From Mycobacterium noviomagense (GTDB lineage: Bacteria > Actinomycetota > Actinomycetes > Mycobacteriales > Mycobacteriaceae), in assembly GCF_010731635.1 (NCBI RefSeq), contig NZ_AP022583.1:3844001-3908000 (forward strand): a stretch of DNA of 64,000 bases, in the 5' to 3' direction. Below are positions 51,465 through 63,036 of this stretch, piece after piece. Position 1 is the first letter of the stretch, and each line of letters opens with the position of its first letter. The translations under genes were made by a program, and so were the position numbers. Below the pieces are notes generated by a model. The model saw nothing but the letters and a program-made list of their open reading frames with translations, did not search any database and was not told the DNA's origin.

Positions 51465-52376
51465 CGCGGCGGTGGCCGCGGTGCACAGCGCCGCGCCCGC
51501 GACGTGCACGGCGACCAGCGCGGCAGGCACGCCGGTGAAGAACTGCACGGTCCCGACTAAGGCTTGGCCGCACACCAGCAGCACCAGTACACCCAGCCGC
51601 AACAACACCGGCCGCGGCGCATGCACCGCCAGCAAGCCGAAACCCAGCCCGATCAACAGCGCGAGGTAGGCGACCAGCAGCGACGAATGGACGTGCACCA
51701 ACGTGGTGATCTGGACTGCCAATCGCGGCACCGTCCGACTGCTGCTGTGATCACCAGCGTGCGGACCCGCGCCGGTGACCAGCGTGCCGGCCACCAACAC
51801 CGCAGCCAGCGTCATCGCGCTCAGTGCGGTGAGCCCGCGCAACGGCTTGACCACCCGGTAGCGGAGCACACCGTCGTCGGGTTCGCCGACCTTGACGTAC
51901 AGCAACACCGCGAGCCACACCATCGTCATCGATGCCAAAAGGTGGATGGCCACGGTCCACCACAGCAGCCCGGTGAGGACGGTAATGCCGCCGATCACTG
52001 CCTGCGCGATCGTCGAGGCGGGCATCAACCACGCGTACACCTGTACCTCGGGGCGACGCCGTGCCCGGGCGACAGCCAGCACAGCCAGCGCCGCGGCGAT
52101 CACCACCGCGACGCTGAACATCCGGTTACCGAACTCGACGGCCTGGTGGACCCGAGGCACCTCGGCCACCGCTACCGGGGTGAAGCTGCCCGGAAAACAC
52201 TGCGGCCACGTGGGGCAGCCCAGTCCCGACGCGGTGACGCGCACTATCGCGCCGGTGACGGCGATGCCGCCCTGCGTCACGATGACGGCGGCGGCGATGA
52301 AGCGTTGGGCGCGCACGCTGGGCACGGGCAGCAGGTCCAGCAGCCGCAACAGCCAGCGCCCGACGGGCATCGCCAT
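51414..52376 (-). CDS. ctaA: Haem A synthase
   Basis: Membrane oxygenase of about 320 residues converting haem O to haem A for cytochrome aa3. Seen: eight membrane helices, the conserved loop TASGLGCPTWPQCFPG with its cysteine pair, and haem-ligand histidines in helices 2, 4, 6 and 8 (VHQAVEFGNR, AIHLLASM, TLVHVHSSLLVAYLA, VAVHVAGAAL). Start taken at ATG 52376; GTG 52385 is possible. The much longer upstream frame is low-complexity and includes a palindromic repeat, so it is not coding. Confidence 0.92.
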   Translation of the reverse strand: MAMPVGRWLLRLLDLLPVPSVRAQRFIAAAVIVTQGGIAVTGAIVRVTASGLGCPTWPQCFPGSFTPVAVAEVPRVHQAVEFGNRMFSVAVVIAAALAVLAVARARRRPEVQVYAWLMPASTIAQAVIGGITVLTGLLWWTVAIHLLASMTMVWLAVLLYVKVGEPDDGVLRYRVVKPLRGLTALSAMTLAAVLVAGTLVTGAGPHAGDHSSSRTVPRLAVQITTLVHVHSSLLVAYLALLIGLGFGLLAVHAPRPVLLRLGVLVLLVCGQALVGTVQFFTGVPAALVAVHVAGAALCTAATAALWASMRERAQSEPLQG

Positions 52377-52440
52377 GGTCGTCACGGCCTCGATGGTAGG
52401 CCACCGATAACTACAGGTCGTAGTAGCCGTCGCCCCGAGC

Positions 52441-52517
52441 CGAGACTGCACCGGTGGCCCCGACACTGCACCCGTAGCGGTCACCACAGGCGTGTCGCGT
52501 TTAAGGCTGCAGTCTCG
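52441..52517. repeat. Composite palindrome between ctaA and the ABC permease
   Basis: Outer arms CGAGACTGCA (52441-52450) and TGCAGTCTCG (52508-52517) pair perfectly over 10 bp. Inside, CGACAC (52461-52466) pairs with GTGTCG (52491-52496), and the ACTGCACC motif occurs twice. Probably a copy of a dispersed mycobacterial intergenic palindrome. It lies between the start of ctaA and the end of the ABC permease gene on the same strand and could separate the two transcripts. Confidence 0.6.
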
Positions 52518-52530
52518 AAAGAGGCTCGCA

Positions 52531-53310
52531 CTAGCTGAATCGGAACCAGCGCAGGGCGGCCAGCGCCGCGAGCACCCCCCACGCCAGGACCACGACAATG
52601 CCGAACCAGTCGACCGACAGCCGCATCGCCTGCGACAGCGCTTCGGTGAAAGCCCCCGACGGGGTCAACCGCGCGACCCACTTCACCGCCTTGGGGACCA
52701 TGTCCGTCTCAAGGGTCAACGCGCAGGACCCACCGAAGATCAACCACAGGACGTTGGCGGACGCGAGCACGATCTCTGCCCGCATCGAGCCGCCAAGCAG
52801 CAGCCCAAGCGCAGCAAAGCCCGCGGTAGCCAGCGCGATGATCGCCGCCCCCAGCACCAGACCCGCGAGATGGGGCCGCCAACCGAGCGCAAAACCTATG
52901 GCGCCCAAGACGATCGACTGCCCTAACACCACTGCGACCACGGCCAGCGACTTGCCGGCGATAATTCCCCAGATCGGTAATGCGGTGGCCGCCAGGCGTT
53001 TCAGTGCGCCGTAACGGCGGTCGAACGCCACCGCAATGGCTTGGCCGGTGAAAGCGGTGGAGATCACCGCCAGCGCCGTGATGACCGGGACGAAGGTAGC
53101 GGCGCGGTTGGGACCGAAGGAGCCGAACGGTAGCAGGGTGAGCGCGATGAGAAGCATGATCGGAATGAAAATGATCAGCAGCAAGTACTCGAAGTTGCGC
53201 AGCAGCAGCTTCAGCTCCAACGTGGACTGGGCGACCAGCATCTTCGACACTGCGTTGGGGCGCGGATTGGGCGCGAAAGTGCCTGCGGGAAAAAGAGTTT
53301 CACTCGTCAT
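52531..53310 (-). CDS. ABC-2-type exporter permease (Rv1457c-like)
   Basis: 259-residue membrane component with six hydrophobic segments and the ABC-2 pattern (RNFEYLLLIIFIPIMLLIAL near 34-53). It begins at the stop of its ATPase (ATGA overlap), so together they form an exporter of the drug/daunorubicin or polysaccharide/lipid type; the substrate is unknown. In M. tuberculosis the same three genes (Rv1456c-Rv1458c) lie together. ATG at 53310 is set by the overlap. Confidence 0.85.
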   Translation of the reverse strand: MTSETLFPAGTFAPNPRPNAVSKMLVAQSTLELKLLLRNFEYLLLIIFIPIMLLIALTLLPFGSFGPNRAATFVPVITALAVISTAFTGQAIAVAFDRRYGALKRLAATALPIWGIIAGKSLAVVAVVLGQSIVLGAIGFALGWRPHLAGLVLGAAIIALATAGFAALGLLLGGSMRAEIVLASANVLWLIFGGSCALTLETDMVPKAVKWVARLTPSGAFTEALSQAMRLSVDWFGIVVVLAWGVLAALAALRWFRFS

Positions 53311-54239
53311 TGCCGCAATTCCCTGCCGGTCAGGTCGAGGAAAACGTCCTCGAGGCTGCGCTGCTCGACGCGCATGTCGGTGGCCAGCACGTCGATCTGT
53401 GCGCACCATGCCGCGACCGTCGCCAGTACCCGCGGGTTGATCGGTCCTTCGACCAGATACTCGCCCGGTGTCACCTCGGTGGTTTTGTAGTCCTCGGGCA
53501 GCGCGGAAACCAGCAGCGACAGGTCGAGCCGTGGCGGTGCGCTGAACCGCAACTGGTCCTTGGCCCCGGTGCGCGTCAACTCCGCCGGTGTTCCCGCGGC
53601 CACCTCTACACCGTGGTCGATGATGACAATCCGATCAGCGAGCTGCTCAGCTTCCTTGAGTTGGTGGGTGGTGAGCAGCACCGTCACACCGTCACGACGC
53701 AGCGCGTCGATCAACTCCCACACGATCAGCCGGGCATGGGCGTCCATGCCCTCGGTGGGTTCATCCAAAAACACCAGTTCCGGACGGCCGACCAGCGCGC
53801 AGGCCAGCGCGAGCCGCTGCTGCTGCCCGCCCGAGAGCTGCCGATACGTGGTGCGTGCGCACTCGGTGAGGCCCAACGTGTCCATCAGCCACTGCGGGTC
53901 CAGGGGATCGGTGGCGTAGGCGGCCACCAGGTTGAGCATCTCGCCGGCGCGGGCCATGGGATAGCCGCCGCCGCCTTGCAGCATCACCCCGATCCGCGGC
54001 CGCAGCTGCGCATTGTCGAGGATCGGATCCAGGCCGAGCACTTCGATCGTGCCGACGTCCGGGCGGATGAACCCCTCGCACATCTCGACCGCTGTCGTCT
54101 TGCCTGCACCGTTCGGTCCCAGCAGAGCCAGCACCTCAGCGGCATGGACGTCGAGATCGAGGTTGGCGACCGCGGTTGTCGACCCGTACTGCTTGCGTGC
54201 CCCACGCATGCGGACGGGGACCTCTGCGGCTGAGCTCAC
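53307..54239 (-). CDS. ABC exporter ATP-binding protein (Rv1458c-like)
   Basis: 310 residues. Seen: Walker A GPNGAGKTT near 40-48, Q-loop MLQGGGGYP, signature LSGGQQQRLALA near 134-145, Walker B ELVFLDEPTEGMD, and switch His in TTHQLKEAEQ. The C-terminal 80 residues form a regulatory tail, as in DrrA-type ATPases. Drives the permease encoded downstream. mptB precedes it 11 nt away in the same direction, so lipid-glycan synthesis and export could be co-transcribed. Confidence 0.92.
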   Translation of the reverse strand: MSSAAEVPVRMRGARKQYGSTTAVANLDLDVHAAEVLALLGPNGAGKTTAVEMCEGFIRPDVGTIEVLGLDPILDNAQLRPRIGVMLQGGGGYPMARAGEMLNLVAAYATDPLDPQWLMDTLGLTECARTTYRQLSGGQQQRLALACALVGRPELVFLDEPTEGMDAHARLIVWELIDALRRDGVTVLLTTHQLKEAEQLADRIVIIDHGVEVAAGTPAELTRTGAKDQLRFSAPPRLDLSLLVSALPEDYKTTEVTPGEYLVEGPINPRVLATVAAWCAQIDVLATDMRVEQRSLEDVFLDLTGRELRQ

Positions 54240-54250
54240 GGAATGTCAGC

Positions 54251-55945
54251 CTATGCGCCCGGCACCGCTTGCCGCTGCGGAGTATCGGCCGGCGGGGAGA
54301 CCACGTCAGATACCGCTTCGTGAATCAGTACCCCGGCCTCGACCGGCAGCCGGCGCCATGGCAAACGTGTATAGGTCCCGGCGATGAGCAGCACCACGAT
54401 GAGCGTGCTGGCCAGCGTGGCATCCACGATTTGGAAGAGCGCGAACCGGTCGCCGTTCGCAGTCGGGCCGAAGACACCGACGACGATGGTGACGCCGATC
54501 GCCGCTGCGCGAAAGCCCGGCCGGGTCGCCCAGGCCGCGAGCGGAATGATCGCCCATAGCAAATACCACGGTTGCACTACCGGAAACAGCAGGACGGTAA
54601 TGCCCAGTGCGACGCCGAGACCGCCGACCGGATGCAGCCGTCCGCGGAGCACCGCCACCAACAGCCAGCCCACCATCACGGCGATGATCAGCACCCCGAT
54701 GCCGCGCGTCAGCGACAGCACCGCGGTGGTGTGATCACCCAGACGCAGCAGGATGCCCGCCTGCCCGGTGCCAAGGGCAAGCAGCGTCGGCGGTGACATC
54801 CAGCTGCGCACGACGTTGGCGGTGCCCAGCGTGTTGATCCAGCCGAAGCCGAGCCTGCTGGCCCAGCCGACGACCGCCATCACGGCCAGCGCCACCGCGG
54901 CCATCGCTCCGCCGGCAAGGAGCACCGCCCGCAGGTTGGCGCCCAGCCGGTAAGCCAGCGCCATCGCGACGAATCCGAGCGCCAGCAGTGACGGCAATTT
55001 CACCTGCGAGGACAGTGTGATCAGCACGGCCCCGAACAGCAGCATGCCGACCGGCGCCCAGTCGCGCCAATGGGTCGTCGCTCTGAGCGGCGGCAGCCCC
55101 GGCCAGTGCCAACTATCGAGGCCGCGCAACGCGAATTCGGTGCCGGCCAGCATCAGACCCAGCATCAGCGCTTCGTTGTGAATGCCGGCGACCAGATGCA
55201 TGATCAGCAGCGGGTTGGCCGCTCCCAGCCACAGCGCGCTGACCTCTGCCACGCCGCAACGGCGGGCCAGCCGCGGAAGGGCCCACACGATCAGCCCGAC
55301 GCCGATCAACACCACCAGCCGATGGCACAACACGGCTGCGACGAGGTTTTCGCCGGTCAGCGCCGAGATGCCGCGGCCAATCCACAAAAACAGCGGACCG
55401 TAGGGCGCCGGGGTGTGGCGCCAGAGGCTCGGCACCGAGAGCGTGAACACGTGGTCGAGGCCTAACGCCCGTGCCGGCCCCACGCGGTAGGGGTCGAGCC
55501 CGAGCCGGCAGATCTGGCTCTGGGCCAGGTAGGAGTAGACGTCCTTGCTGTACATCGGCGGCGCCATCAGCAGCGGCAGCGTCCACAACAACAACGTGCG
55601 GTCCAGGTCGCCGCGCGACATCCGCCGACTGCCCAGCGCGAAGCGGCCCAGCATCAGCCACGCCAGCGCCATCATCACCGCGCCCGTGGTGGTCATCGTC
55701 AACGACACGGTCTGCAGCCGCGACGGCAGGTTGAGCAGTCGCACGCCGAAGGACGGATCCTGCACCACCGGCCGCGCCCCGGCGCCGAGCGCGCCGATTG
55801 CCATCAGGACGGTGCCGGTGGCCCCGAATAGCCGTGTGCGCCGAAGTGCGACGAGCTCGGCATCGTTGAGCGGCGGGCCGACCGTCTGCTCGTCACCGTG
55901 CCATCGGGCGATCGACGAGCTCAACGTGTGGTGGCGGGCGGCCAT
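54251..55945 (-). CDS. mptB: Alpha-(1->6)-mannopyranosyltransferase MptB (Rv1459c-like)
   Basis: Polytopic GT-C glycosyltransferase of 564 residues using polyprenyl-phosphate mannose to build the mannan core of lipomannan/lipoarabinomannan. Seen: about 12-13 membrane helices and the conserved extracytoplasmic motif around PPMYSKDVYSYLAQ near residues 128-141, whose acidic residue is the expected catalytic site. ATG at 55945 is chosen over an in-frame start 16 codons earlier because the extra segment is atypical. Divergent from sufR across 106 nt. Confidence 0.88.
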   Translation of the reverse strand: MAARHHTLSSSIARWHGDEQTVGPPLNDAELVALRRTRLFGATGTVLMAIGALGAGARPVVQDPSFGVRLLNLPSRLQTVSLTMTTTGAVMMALAWLMLGRFALGSRRMSRGDLDRTLLLWTLPLLMAPPMYSKDVYSYLAQSQICRLGLDPYRVGPARALGLDHVFTLSVPSLWRHTPAPYGPLFLWIGRGISALTGENLVAAVLCHRLVVLIGVGLIVWALPRLARRCGVAEVSALWLGAANPLLIMHLVAGIHNEALMLGLMLAGTEFALRGLDSWHWPGLPPLRATTHWRDWAPVGMLLFGAVLITLSSQVKLPSLLALGFVAMALAYRLGANLRAVLLAGGAMAAVALAVMAVVGWASRLGFGWINTLGTANVVRSWMSPPTLLALGTGQAGILLRLGDHTTAVLSLTRGIGVLIIAVMVGWLLVAVLRGRLHPVGGLGVALGITVLLFPVVQPWYLLWAIIPLAAWATRPGFRAAAIGVTIVVGVFGPTANGDRFALFQIVDATLASTLIVVLLIAGTYTRLPWRRLPVEAGVLIHEAVSDVVSPPADTPQRQAVPGA

Positions 55946-56040
55946 CTGAGCAGCGTAACCGGGCGGCGCCGGCCATCGGTGTGACCAGCCCAACCGACGG
56001 GCCAGGCTAGCCTTGCTGGACCGGTCGCCGGAATTGCGTC

Positions 56041-56055
56041 ACACTGGTGTTGTGA
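56041..56055 (+). promoter_or_regulatory. SufR-type operator overlapping the sufR start
   Basis: ACACT-GGTGT-TGTGA exactly fits the ACACT-N5-TGTGA inverted repeat that I recall as the mycobacterial SufR site. The right arm contains the GTG start of sufR (56052). CACACT at 56040-56045 lies where a -10 hexamer would be if transcription began at that GTG, so sufR may be leaderless and autorepressed by occlusion of both -10 and start. Confidence 0.65.
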
Positions 56056-56816
56056 AAATCCCGTCTGCAGCGGCAGCAGCCGCAGTGTCGACTCACGACG
56101 GTCATACCCGTCGTGCTGTCGTGCAGCTTCTGCTGGAGTCCGGGCCGATCACCGCGGGCCGGATCGGCGAGCGGTTGGGGCTGTCGGCTGCCGGTGTGCG
56201 CCGTCACCTTGACGCGCTGATCGACGCCGGCGAGGCGGAGTCGGTTCCCGCTGCGGCCTGGCAGCAGATGGGACGCGGCCGCCCCGCGAAGCGCTACCGG
56301 CTGACCGCGGCCGGCCGCGAGAAGCTGGAACACGCCTACGACGACCTGGCGTCGGCAGCCATGCGACAGCTTCGGGAAATCGGCGGTGACGACGCGGTGC
56401 GCACGTTCGCCAGGCGGCGTATCGACGCAATCTTGTCCGAGGTGCCCGCGGCCGGCAGCCACGCCGACGCCGACCTCGAGGCGACGGCCGGGCGGATCGC
56501 CACTGCGCTGACCAAGGCTGGCTATGTAGCCACCACCACACGAGTGGGTGGGCCGATTCAGGGCGTGCAGATCTGCCAGCATCACTGCCCGGTTTCCCAT
56601 GTGGCCGAAGAGTTTCCGGAGTTTTGCGAAACCGAGCGGCAGGCCATGGCCGAAGTGCTCGGCACCCACGTGCAGCGGCTGGCGACCATCGTCAACGGAG
56701 ACTGTGCTTGCACCACCCATGTGCCGCTGACCAGTACCGTCGAGCAGCTCAAGCGATTACCCGTCGGCGCCCAGCCCGCGCCGAAACCCACGAGCATCAA
56801 AGGAGCGTCGCTATGA
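56052..56816 (+). CDS. sufR: Fe-S cluster-responsive repressor SufR
   Basis: 254-residue winged-helix regulator of the suf operon (Rv1460-like). Seen: N-terminal HTH ([28 protein letters not shown], about 32-59), a dimer/hinge region, and C-terminal cysteines C175, C179, C192, C218 and C220 that can hold a [4Fe-4S] cluster. Holo-SufR represses; cluster loss by iron limitation, NO or oxidants derepresses. GTG at 56052 lies within the operator. The stop overlaps the sufB ATG (ATGA), so repressor and machinery are one operon. Confidence 0.92.
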   Translation: MKIPSAAAAAAVSTHDGHTRRAVVQLLLESGPITAGRIGERLGLSAAGVRRHLDALIDAGEAESVPAAAWQQMGRGRPAKRYRLTAAGREKLEHAYDDLASAAMRQLREIGGDDAVRTFARRRIDAILSEVPAAGSHADADLEATAGRIATALTKAGYVATTTRVGGPIQGVQICQHHCPVSHVAEEFPEFCETERQAMAEVLGTHVQRLATIVNGDCACTTHVPLTSTVEQLKRLPVGAQPAPKPTSIKGASL

Positions 56817-58264
56817 CCATTGAGGCCACCAAGACCGGTGGGCCGACCGCCGAGCCGCTGACCCAGCAGGAGGCGATCGCTGCGCTGGGCCGGTACGGCT
56901 ATGGCTGGGCGGACTCCGACGTCGCGGGCGCCAGCGCTCGGCGTGGGCTCTCCGAAGAAGTGGTCTGCGACATCTCGGCGAAGAAGAACGAGCCGGAATG
57001 GATGCTGGAGAACCGGCTGAAGGCACTGCGCATCTTCCGACGTAAGCCGATTCCGACGTGGGGTTCAGACCTCAGCGGTATCGACTTTGACAACATCAAG
57101 TATTTTGTGCGCTCGACCGAGAAGCAAGCAGCCTCCTGGGATGACTTGCCAGAAGACATTCGTAACACCTACGACAGGCTGGGCATCCCGGAAGCCGAAA
57201 AGCAGCGGCTGATTGCTGGCGTAGCCGCGCAATACGAGTCAGAGGTTGTTTACCACCAGATCCGGGAAGACCTTGAAAAGCAAGGAGTTATCTTCCTCGA
57301 CACCGACACCGGACTGCGTGAGCACGAGGACATCTTTAAGCAGTATTTCGGCACGGTGATCCCGGCCGGAGACAACAAGTTCTCCGCGTTGAACACTGCA
57401 GTGTGGAGTGGCGGGTCGTTTATCTACGTCCCGCCAGGTGTGCACGTCGATATCCCGCTGCAGGCCTACTTCCGGATCAACACCGAGAACATGGGCCAGT
57501 TCGAGCGGACGCTGATCATCGTCGATGAGGGTGCGTACGTCCACTACGTGGAAGGCTGCACTGCGCCGATTTACAAGTCGGATTCGCTGCACTCGGCGGT
57601 AGTGGAGATCATCGTAAAGCCCGGTGGCCGTTGCCGTTACACCACGATCCAGAACTGGTCGAACAACGTCTACAACCTGGTGACTAAGCGCGCGCGCGCC
57701 GAAGCCGGCGCCACCATGGAATGGATCGACGGCAACATCGGCTCCAAGGTCACGATGAAATACCCCGCGGTGTGGATGACCGGCGAGCACGCCAAGGGTG
57801 AGGTGCTGTCGGTGGCGTTCGCCGGCGAGGGTCAGCACCAGGATGCCGGCGCCAAGATGCTTCACCTGGCGCCCAACACGTCGAGCAACATCGTGTCCAA
57901 GTCGGTGGCCCGCGGCGGCGGCCGCACCTCCTACCGCGGCCTGGTACAGGTGAACAAGGGCGCCCATGGATCGCGCTCCAGCGTGAAATGCGATGCGCTG
58001 CTGGTGGATACGATCAGCCGCAGCGACACCTACCCCTACGTCGACATCCGCGAGGACGACGTCACGATGGGGCATGAGGCCACCGTGTCCAAGGTGAGTG
58101 AGAACCAGCTCTTCTACCTGATGAGCCGCGGGCTGACCGAGGACGAGGCGATGGCGATGATCGTGCGCGGCTTCGTCGAGCCGATCGCCAAAGAGCTGCC
58201 GATGGAATACGCGCTGGAGCTCAACCGGCTGATCGAGCTGCAGATGGAGGGTGCTGTCGGATGA
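56813..58264 (+). CDS. sufB: Fe-S cluster assembly scaffold SufB (intein-free)
   Basis: Scaffold subunit of the SufBCD complex, 483 residues. Seen: [16 protein letters not shown] near 60-75, [24 protein letters not shown] near 240-263 with the conserved cysteine, and [15 protein letters not shown] near the C-terminus. In M. tuberculosis this gene carries an intein; here VEGCTAPIY, a conserved block suited to intein insertion, is uninterrupted and the length is that of the mature extein. Codon choice is somewhat less GC-rich than in neighbours. Overlaps sufR and sufD by 4 nt. Confidence 0.95.
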   Translation: MTIEATKTGGPTAEPLTQQEAIAALGRYGYGWADSDVAGASARRGLSEEVVCDISAKKNEPEWMLENRLKALRIFRRKPIPTWGSDLSGIDFDNIKYFVRSTEKQAASWDDLPEDIRNTYDRLGIPEAEKQRLIAGVAAQYESEVVYHQIREDLEKQGVIFLDTDTGLREHEDIFKQYFGTVIPAGDNKFSALNTAVWSGGSFIYVPPGVHVDIPLQAYFRINTENMGQFERTLIIVDEGAYVHYVEGCTAPIYKSDSLHSAVVEIIVKPGGRCRYTTIQNWSNNVYNLVTKRARAEAGATMEWIDGNIGSKVTMKYPAVWMTGEHAKGEVLSVAFAGEGQHQDAGAKMLHLAPNTSSNIVSKSVARGGGRTSYRGLVQVNKGAHGSRSSVKCDALLVDTISRSDTYPYVDIREDDVTMGHEATVSKVSENQLFYLMSRGLTEDEAMAMIVRGFVEPIAKELPMEYALELNRLIELQMEGAVG

Positions 58265-59456
58265 CGGCTCAAGACCTGACCGTCGAGGTATCGCCAGCAG
58301 GGTCGTCACTCACCGCACTGAATAAGGGAGAGCTGTTCGCGTCGTTCGACGTCGACGCCTTCGAGGTTCCCGGCGGCCGCGACGAGATCTGGCGATTCAC
58401 CCCGCTGCGGCGGTTGCGTGGCCTGCACGACGGCTCAGCACCGGCCACGGGGACTGCGCAGGTCAGCGTCGCCGAACAGCCCGGTGTCACCGTGGAGACC
58501 GTACGCCGCGGCGACGAGCGCCTCGGCCAAGGCGGCGTGCCCGCCGACCGGGTTGCCGCGCAGGCCTTTTCGTCGTTCAACGCCGCGACGCTGGTCACCG
58601 TGGAACGCGGCGCGGCGCTGCAGACACCGGTTGAGATAGCGGTCACGGGGCCGGGCGAGGGAGCGACGGCCTACGGGCACCTGCAGATCCGGGTCGACGA
58701 ACTCGCGGAGGCGGTTGTGGTGATCGACCAGCGGGGCAGCGGAACCTACGCCGACAACGTCGAATTCGTCGTCGGCGACGCTGCCCGGCTCACCGTGGTC
58801 TCGATCGCCGACTGGGCCGACGCCGTCGTACATGTGAGCATGCACCACGCCGCGCTCGGAAAAGACGCGGTGCTACGCCATGTCGCGGTCACTCTCGGTG
58901 GTGACGTGGTGCGGCTCACGGGCAGAGTGCGGTTCGATGCCCCCGGCGGTGACGCCGAGCTGCTCGGACTGTACTTCGCCGACGACGGCCAGCACCTAGA
59001 GTCGCGGCTGTTGGTGGATCACGCCCACCCCGACTGCAAATCCAATGTGCTCTACAAGGGTGCGCTGCAAGGGAATCCAGACTCCGGCAAGCCCGACGCG
59101 CACACCGTGTGGGTGGGCGACGTGCTGATCCGCGCCGCGGCCACCGGCACCGACACCTTCGAAGTCAACCGCAACCTGGTGCTCACCGACGGGGCGCGCG
59201 CAGACTCGGTGCCCAACCTGGAGATCGAAACCGGCGAGATCGTCGGTGCCGGACACGCCAGCGCCACTGGACGATTCGACGACGAGCAACTGTTCTACCT
59301 GCGTTCCCGCGGTATCCCCGAAGAGCAAGCGCGCCGGCTGGTGGTGCGCGGCTTCTTCGGCGAGATCATCGCCAAGATCGCAGTGCCCGAGGTGCGCGAG
59401 CGCCTGACCGCAGCCATCGAACACGAACTGGCCATCACGGAGAAGACGACAGCCTC

Positions 59457-59460
<4 letters not shown>
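58261..59460 (+). CDS. sufD: Fe-S cluster assembly protein SufD
   Basis: 399-residue paralogue of SufB, forming the SufBC2D scaffold. Seen: the beta-helix core ([35 protein letters not shown]), [20 protein letters not shown], and the C-terminal [28 protein letters not shown], which parallels SufB. Both overlaps with sufB and sufC are 4-nt ATGA junctions. Confidence 0.94.
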
Positions 59461-61960
<2,500 letters not shown>

Positions 61961-61986
<26 letters not shown>

Positions 61987-62308
61987 CGAATTGCTCGCCG
62001 ACGTCGAGGAGGCGATGCGAGACGTCGTCGACCCCGAGTTGGGTATCAACGTCGTCGACTTGGGGTTGGTGTACGGCCTGAACGTCGAACACAGCGACGA
62101 GGGCACGGTGGCGCTGATCGACATGACGCTGACCTCGCCGGCCTGCCCGCTGACCGACGTCATCGAAGACCAGTCGCGCACCGCGCTGATCGGCGCCGGA
62201 CTGGTCGACGAGCTGCGCATCAACTGGGTGTGGAACCCCCCTTGGGGCCCAGACAAGATCACCGACGATGGCCGCGAACAGCTGCGGGCGCTCGGCTTTA
62301 CTGTGTAA
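61961..62308 (+). CDS. sufT: SufT (MIP18/DUF59-family) Fe-S maturation factor
   Basis: 115-residue protein of the MIP18 family that assists late Fe-S protein maturation. Seen: VEEAMRDVVDPELGINVVDLGLVYG near 12-36 and the conserved SPACPLTDVIEDQ with its cysteine. ATG at 61961 follows GAGGAGG and overlaps the end of sufU by 26 nt. Last gene of the suf operon; no clear terminator hairpin follows. Confidence 0.93.
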
Positions 62309-62410
62309 TCGTTGACCGGGGTCAGGCGGTTTGGATGCTGCACCAGGTCCTGGTCACGTAGTCCTCGAGCATCGCGTCGCGGGTGGGCCATGCGTACGTG
62401 GTTGTCAACC

Positions 62411-62839
62411 GCCGCCGCCGCGCAGGTGTTCCACACTCCGATGAGGTTCACGTCGACTACGGTGCGCCAATGGTCGAGAGTCGTTCTGTCCCAAGGAGCA
62501 ACTGTCGGCACACCCGCGTTGGCAACCGCCGCGTCTAACCCGCCGAGCTCACTGACGCCGTCGTCGACCGCTGAGCGTAACGCCGCCTCGTCGCGAACAT
62601 CGACCACTCGCCTCACGCACCGGCAGCCGTAAGCGCTGACCAGTTGCACCGTTTCGGCCAGGTCTTACTCAGTGGCTAACGAGTATTCGACCTGGGGCAG
62701 CGACTGGCAGATGTCGAGGAGAATGAGGTCTGCACCCTCCTCAGCGAGCCGCACCGCGTGGCTGCGCCCGGAGACCGCGCGCAGCGCCCGTGATCAGCAC
62801 TCGCTTGCCAGCAACCCGTCCTGTGGGTGATGTCGGCAC
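62411..62839 (-). pseudogene. Short-chain dehydrogenase/reductase, broken and truncated
   Basis: Reading from 62839 downwards (GTG), RVAGKRVLITGAARGL gives the SDR nucleotide-binding start, then a 1-nt shift restores SHAVRLAEEGADLILLDICQ and LPQVEYSLATE, then an in-frame TAA interrupts before DLAETVQLVSAYG. Next come VDVRDEAALRSAVDDGV, GGLDAAVANAG and VDVNLIGVWNTCAAA. The frame then loses similarity, and the catalytic YxxxK and the C-terminal half are gone. So it has a frameshift, a stop and a 3' truncation. The family resembles mycobacterial NAD-dependent (mycofactocin-type) SDRs. Confidence 0.8.
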
Positions 62840-63036
62840 TGTGGCGCTCCTCTGGTGGGGTGGTGACGGGTTAGGCTGGCGTGGCGCTCAACAACCTCTA
62901 GCGCAAGGTCCGGCCGTTCCCAGCGCTGCGCTCGTCCATTGCCGGCAGCGCTGGTGCGAGCAATGCGTTCTTTTCTACCGGTCGTGATTGACCGAAGTCA
63001 ATCACTGGTTTAGCGCGCAGTCGACCGGGCGGGCGC
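62840..63036. other. Non-coding remainder downstream of the amidohydrolase
   Basis: No gene is recognised. The left part is upstream sequence of the broken dehydrogenase; the right part holds one perfect inverted repeat (62984-63005), described separately. Confidence 0.4.
62984..63005 (-). terminator. Perfect 9-bp hairpin after the amidohydrolase gene
   Basis: GTGATTGAC-CGAA-GTCAATCAC: perfect 9-bp stem with a 4-base loop, 31 nt beyond the stop of the minus-strand amidohydrolase. A following U-tract is absent, so it would be a U-less terminator; alternatively it is a regulator site for the dead dehydrogenase promoter. Confidence 0.45.

Noticed and set aside
52377..52598. N-terminal extension of CtaA
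   Set aside because: The extra 74 residues run through a palindromic repeat and lack membrane-protein character; ATG 52376 fits the family.
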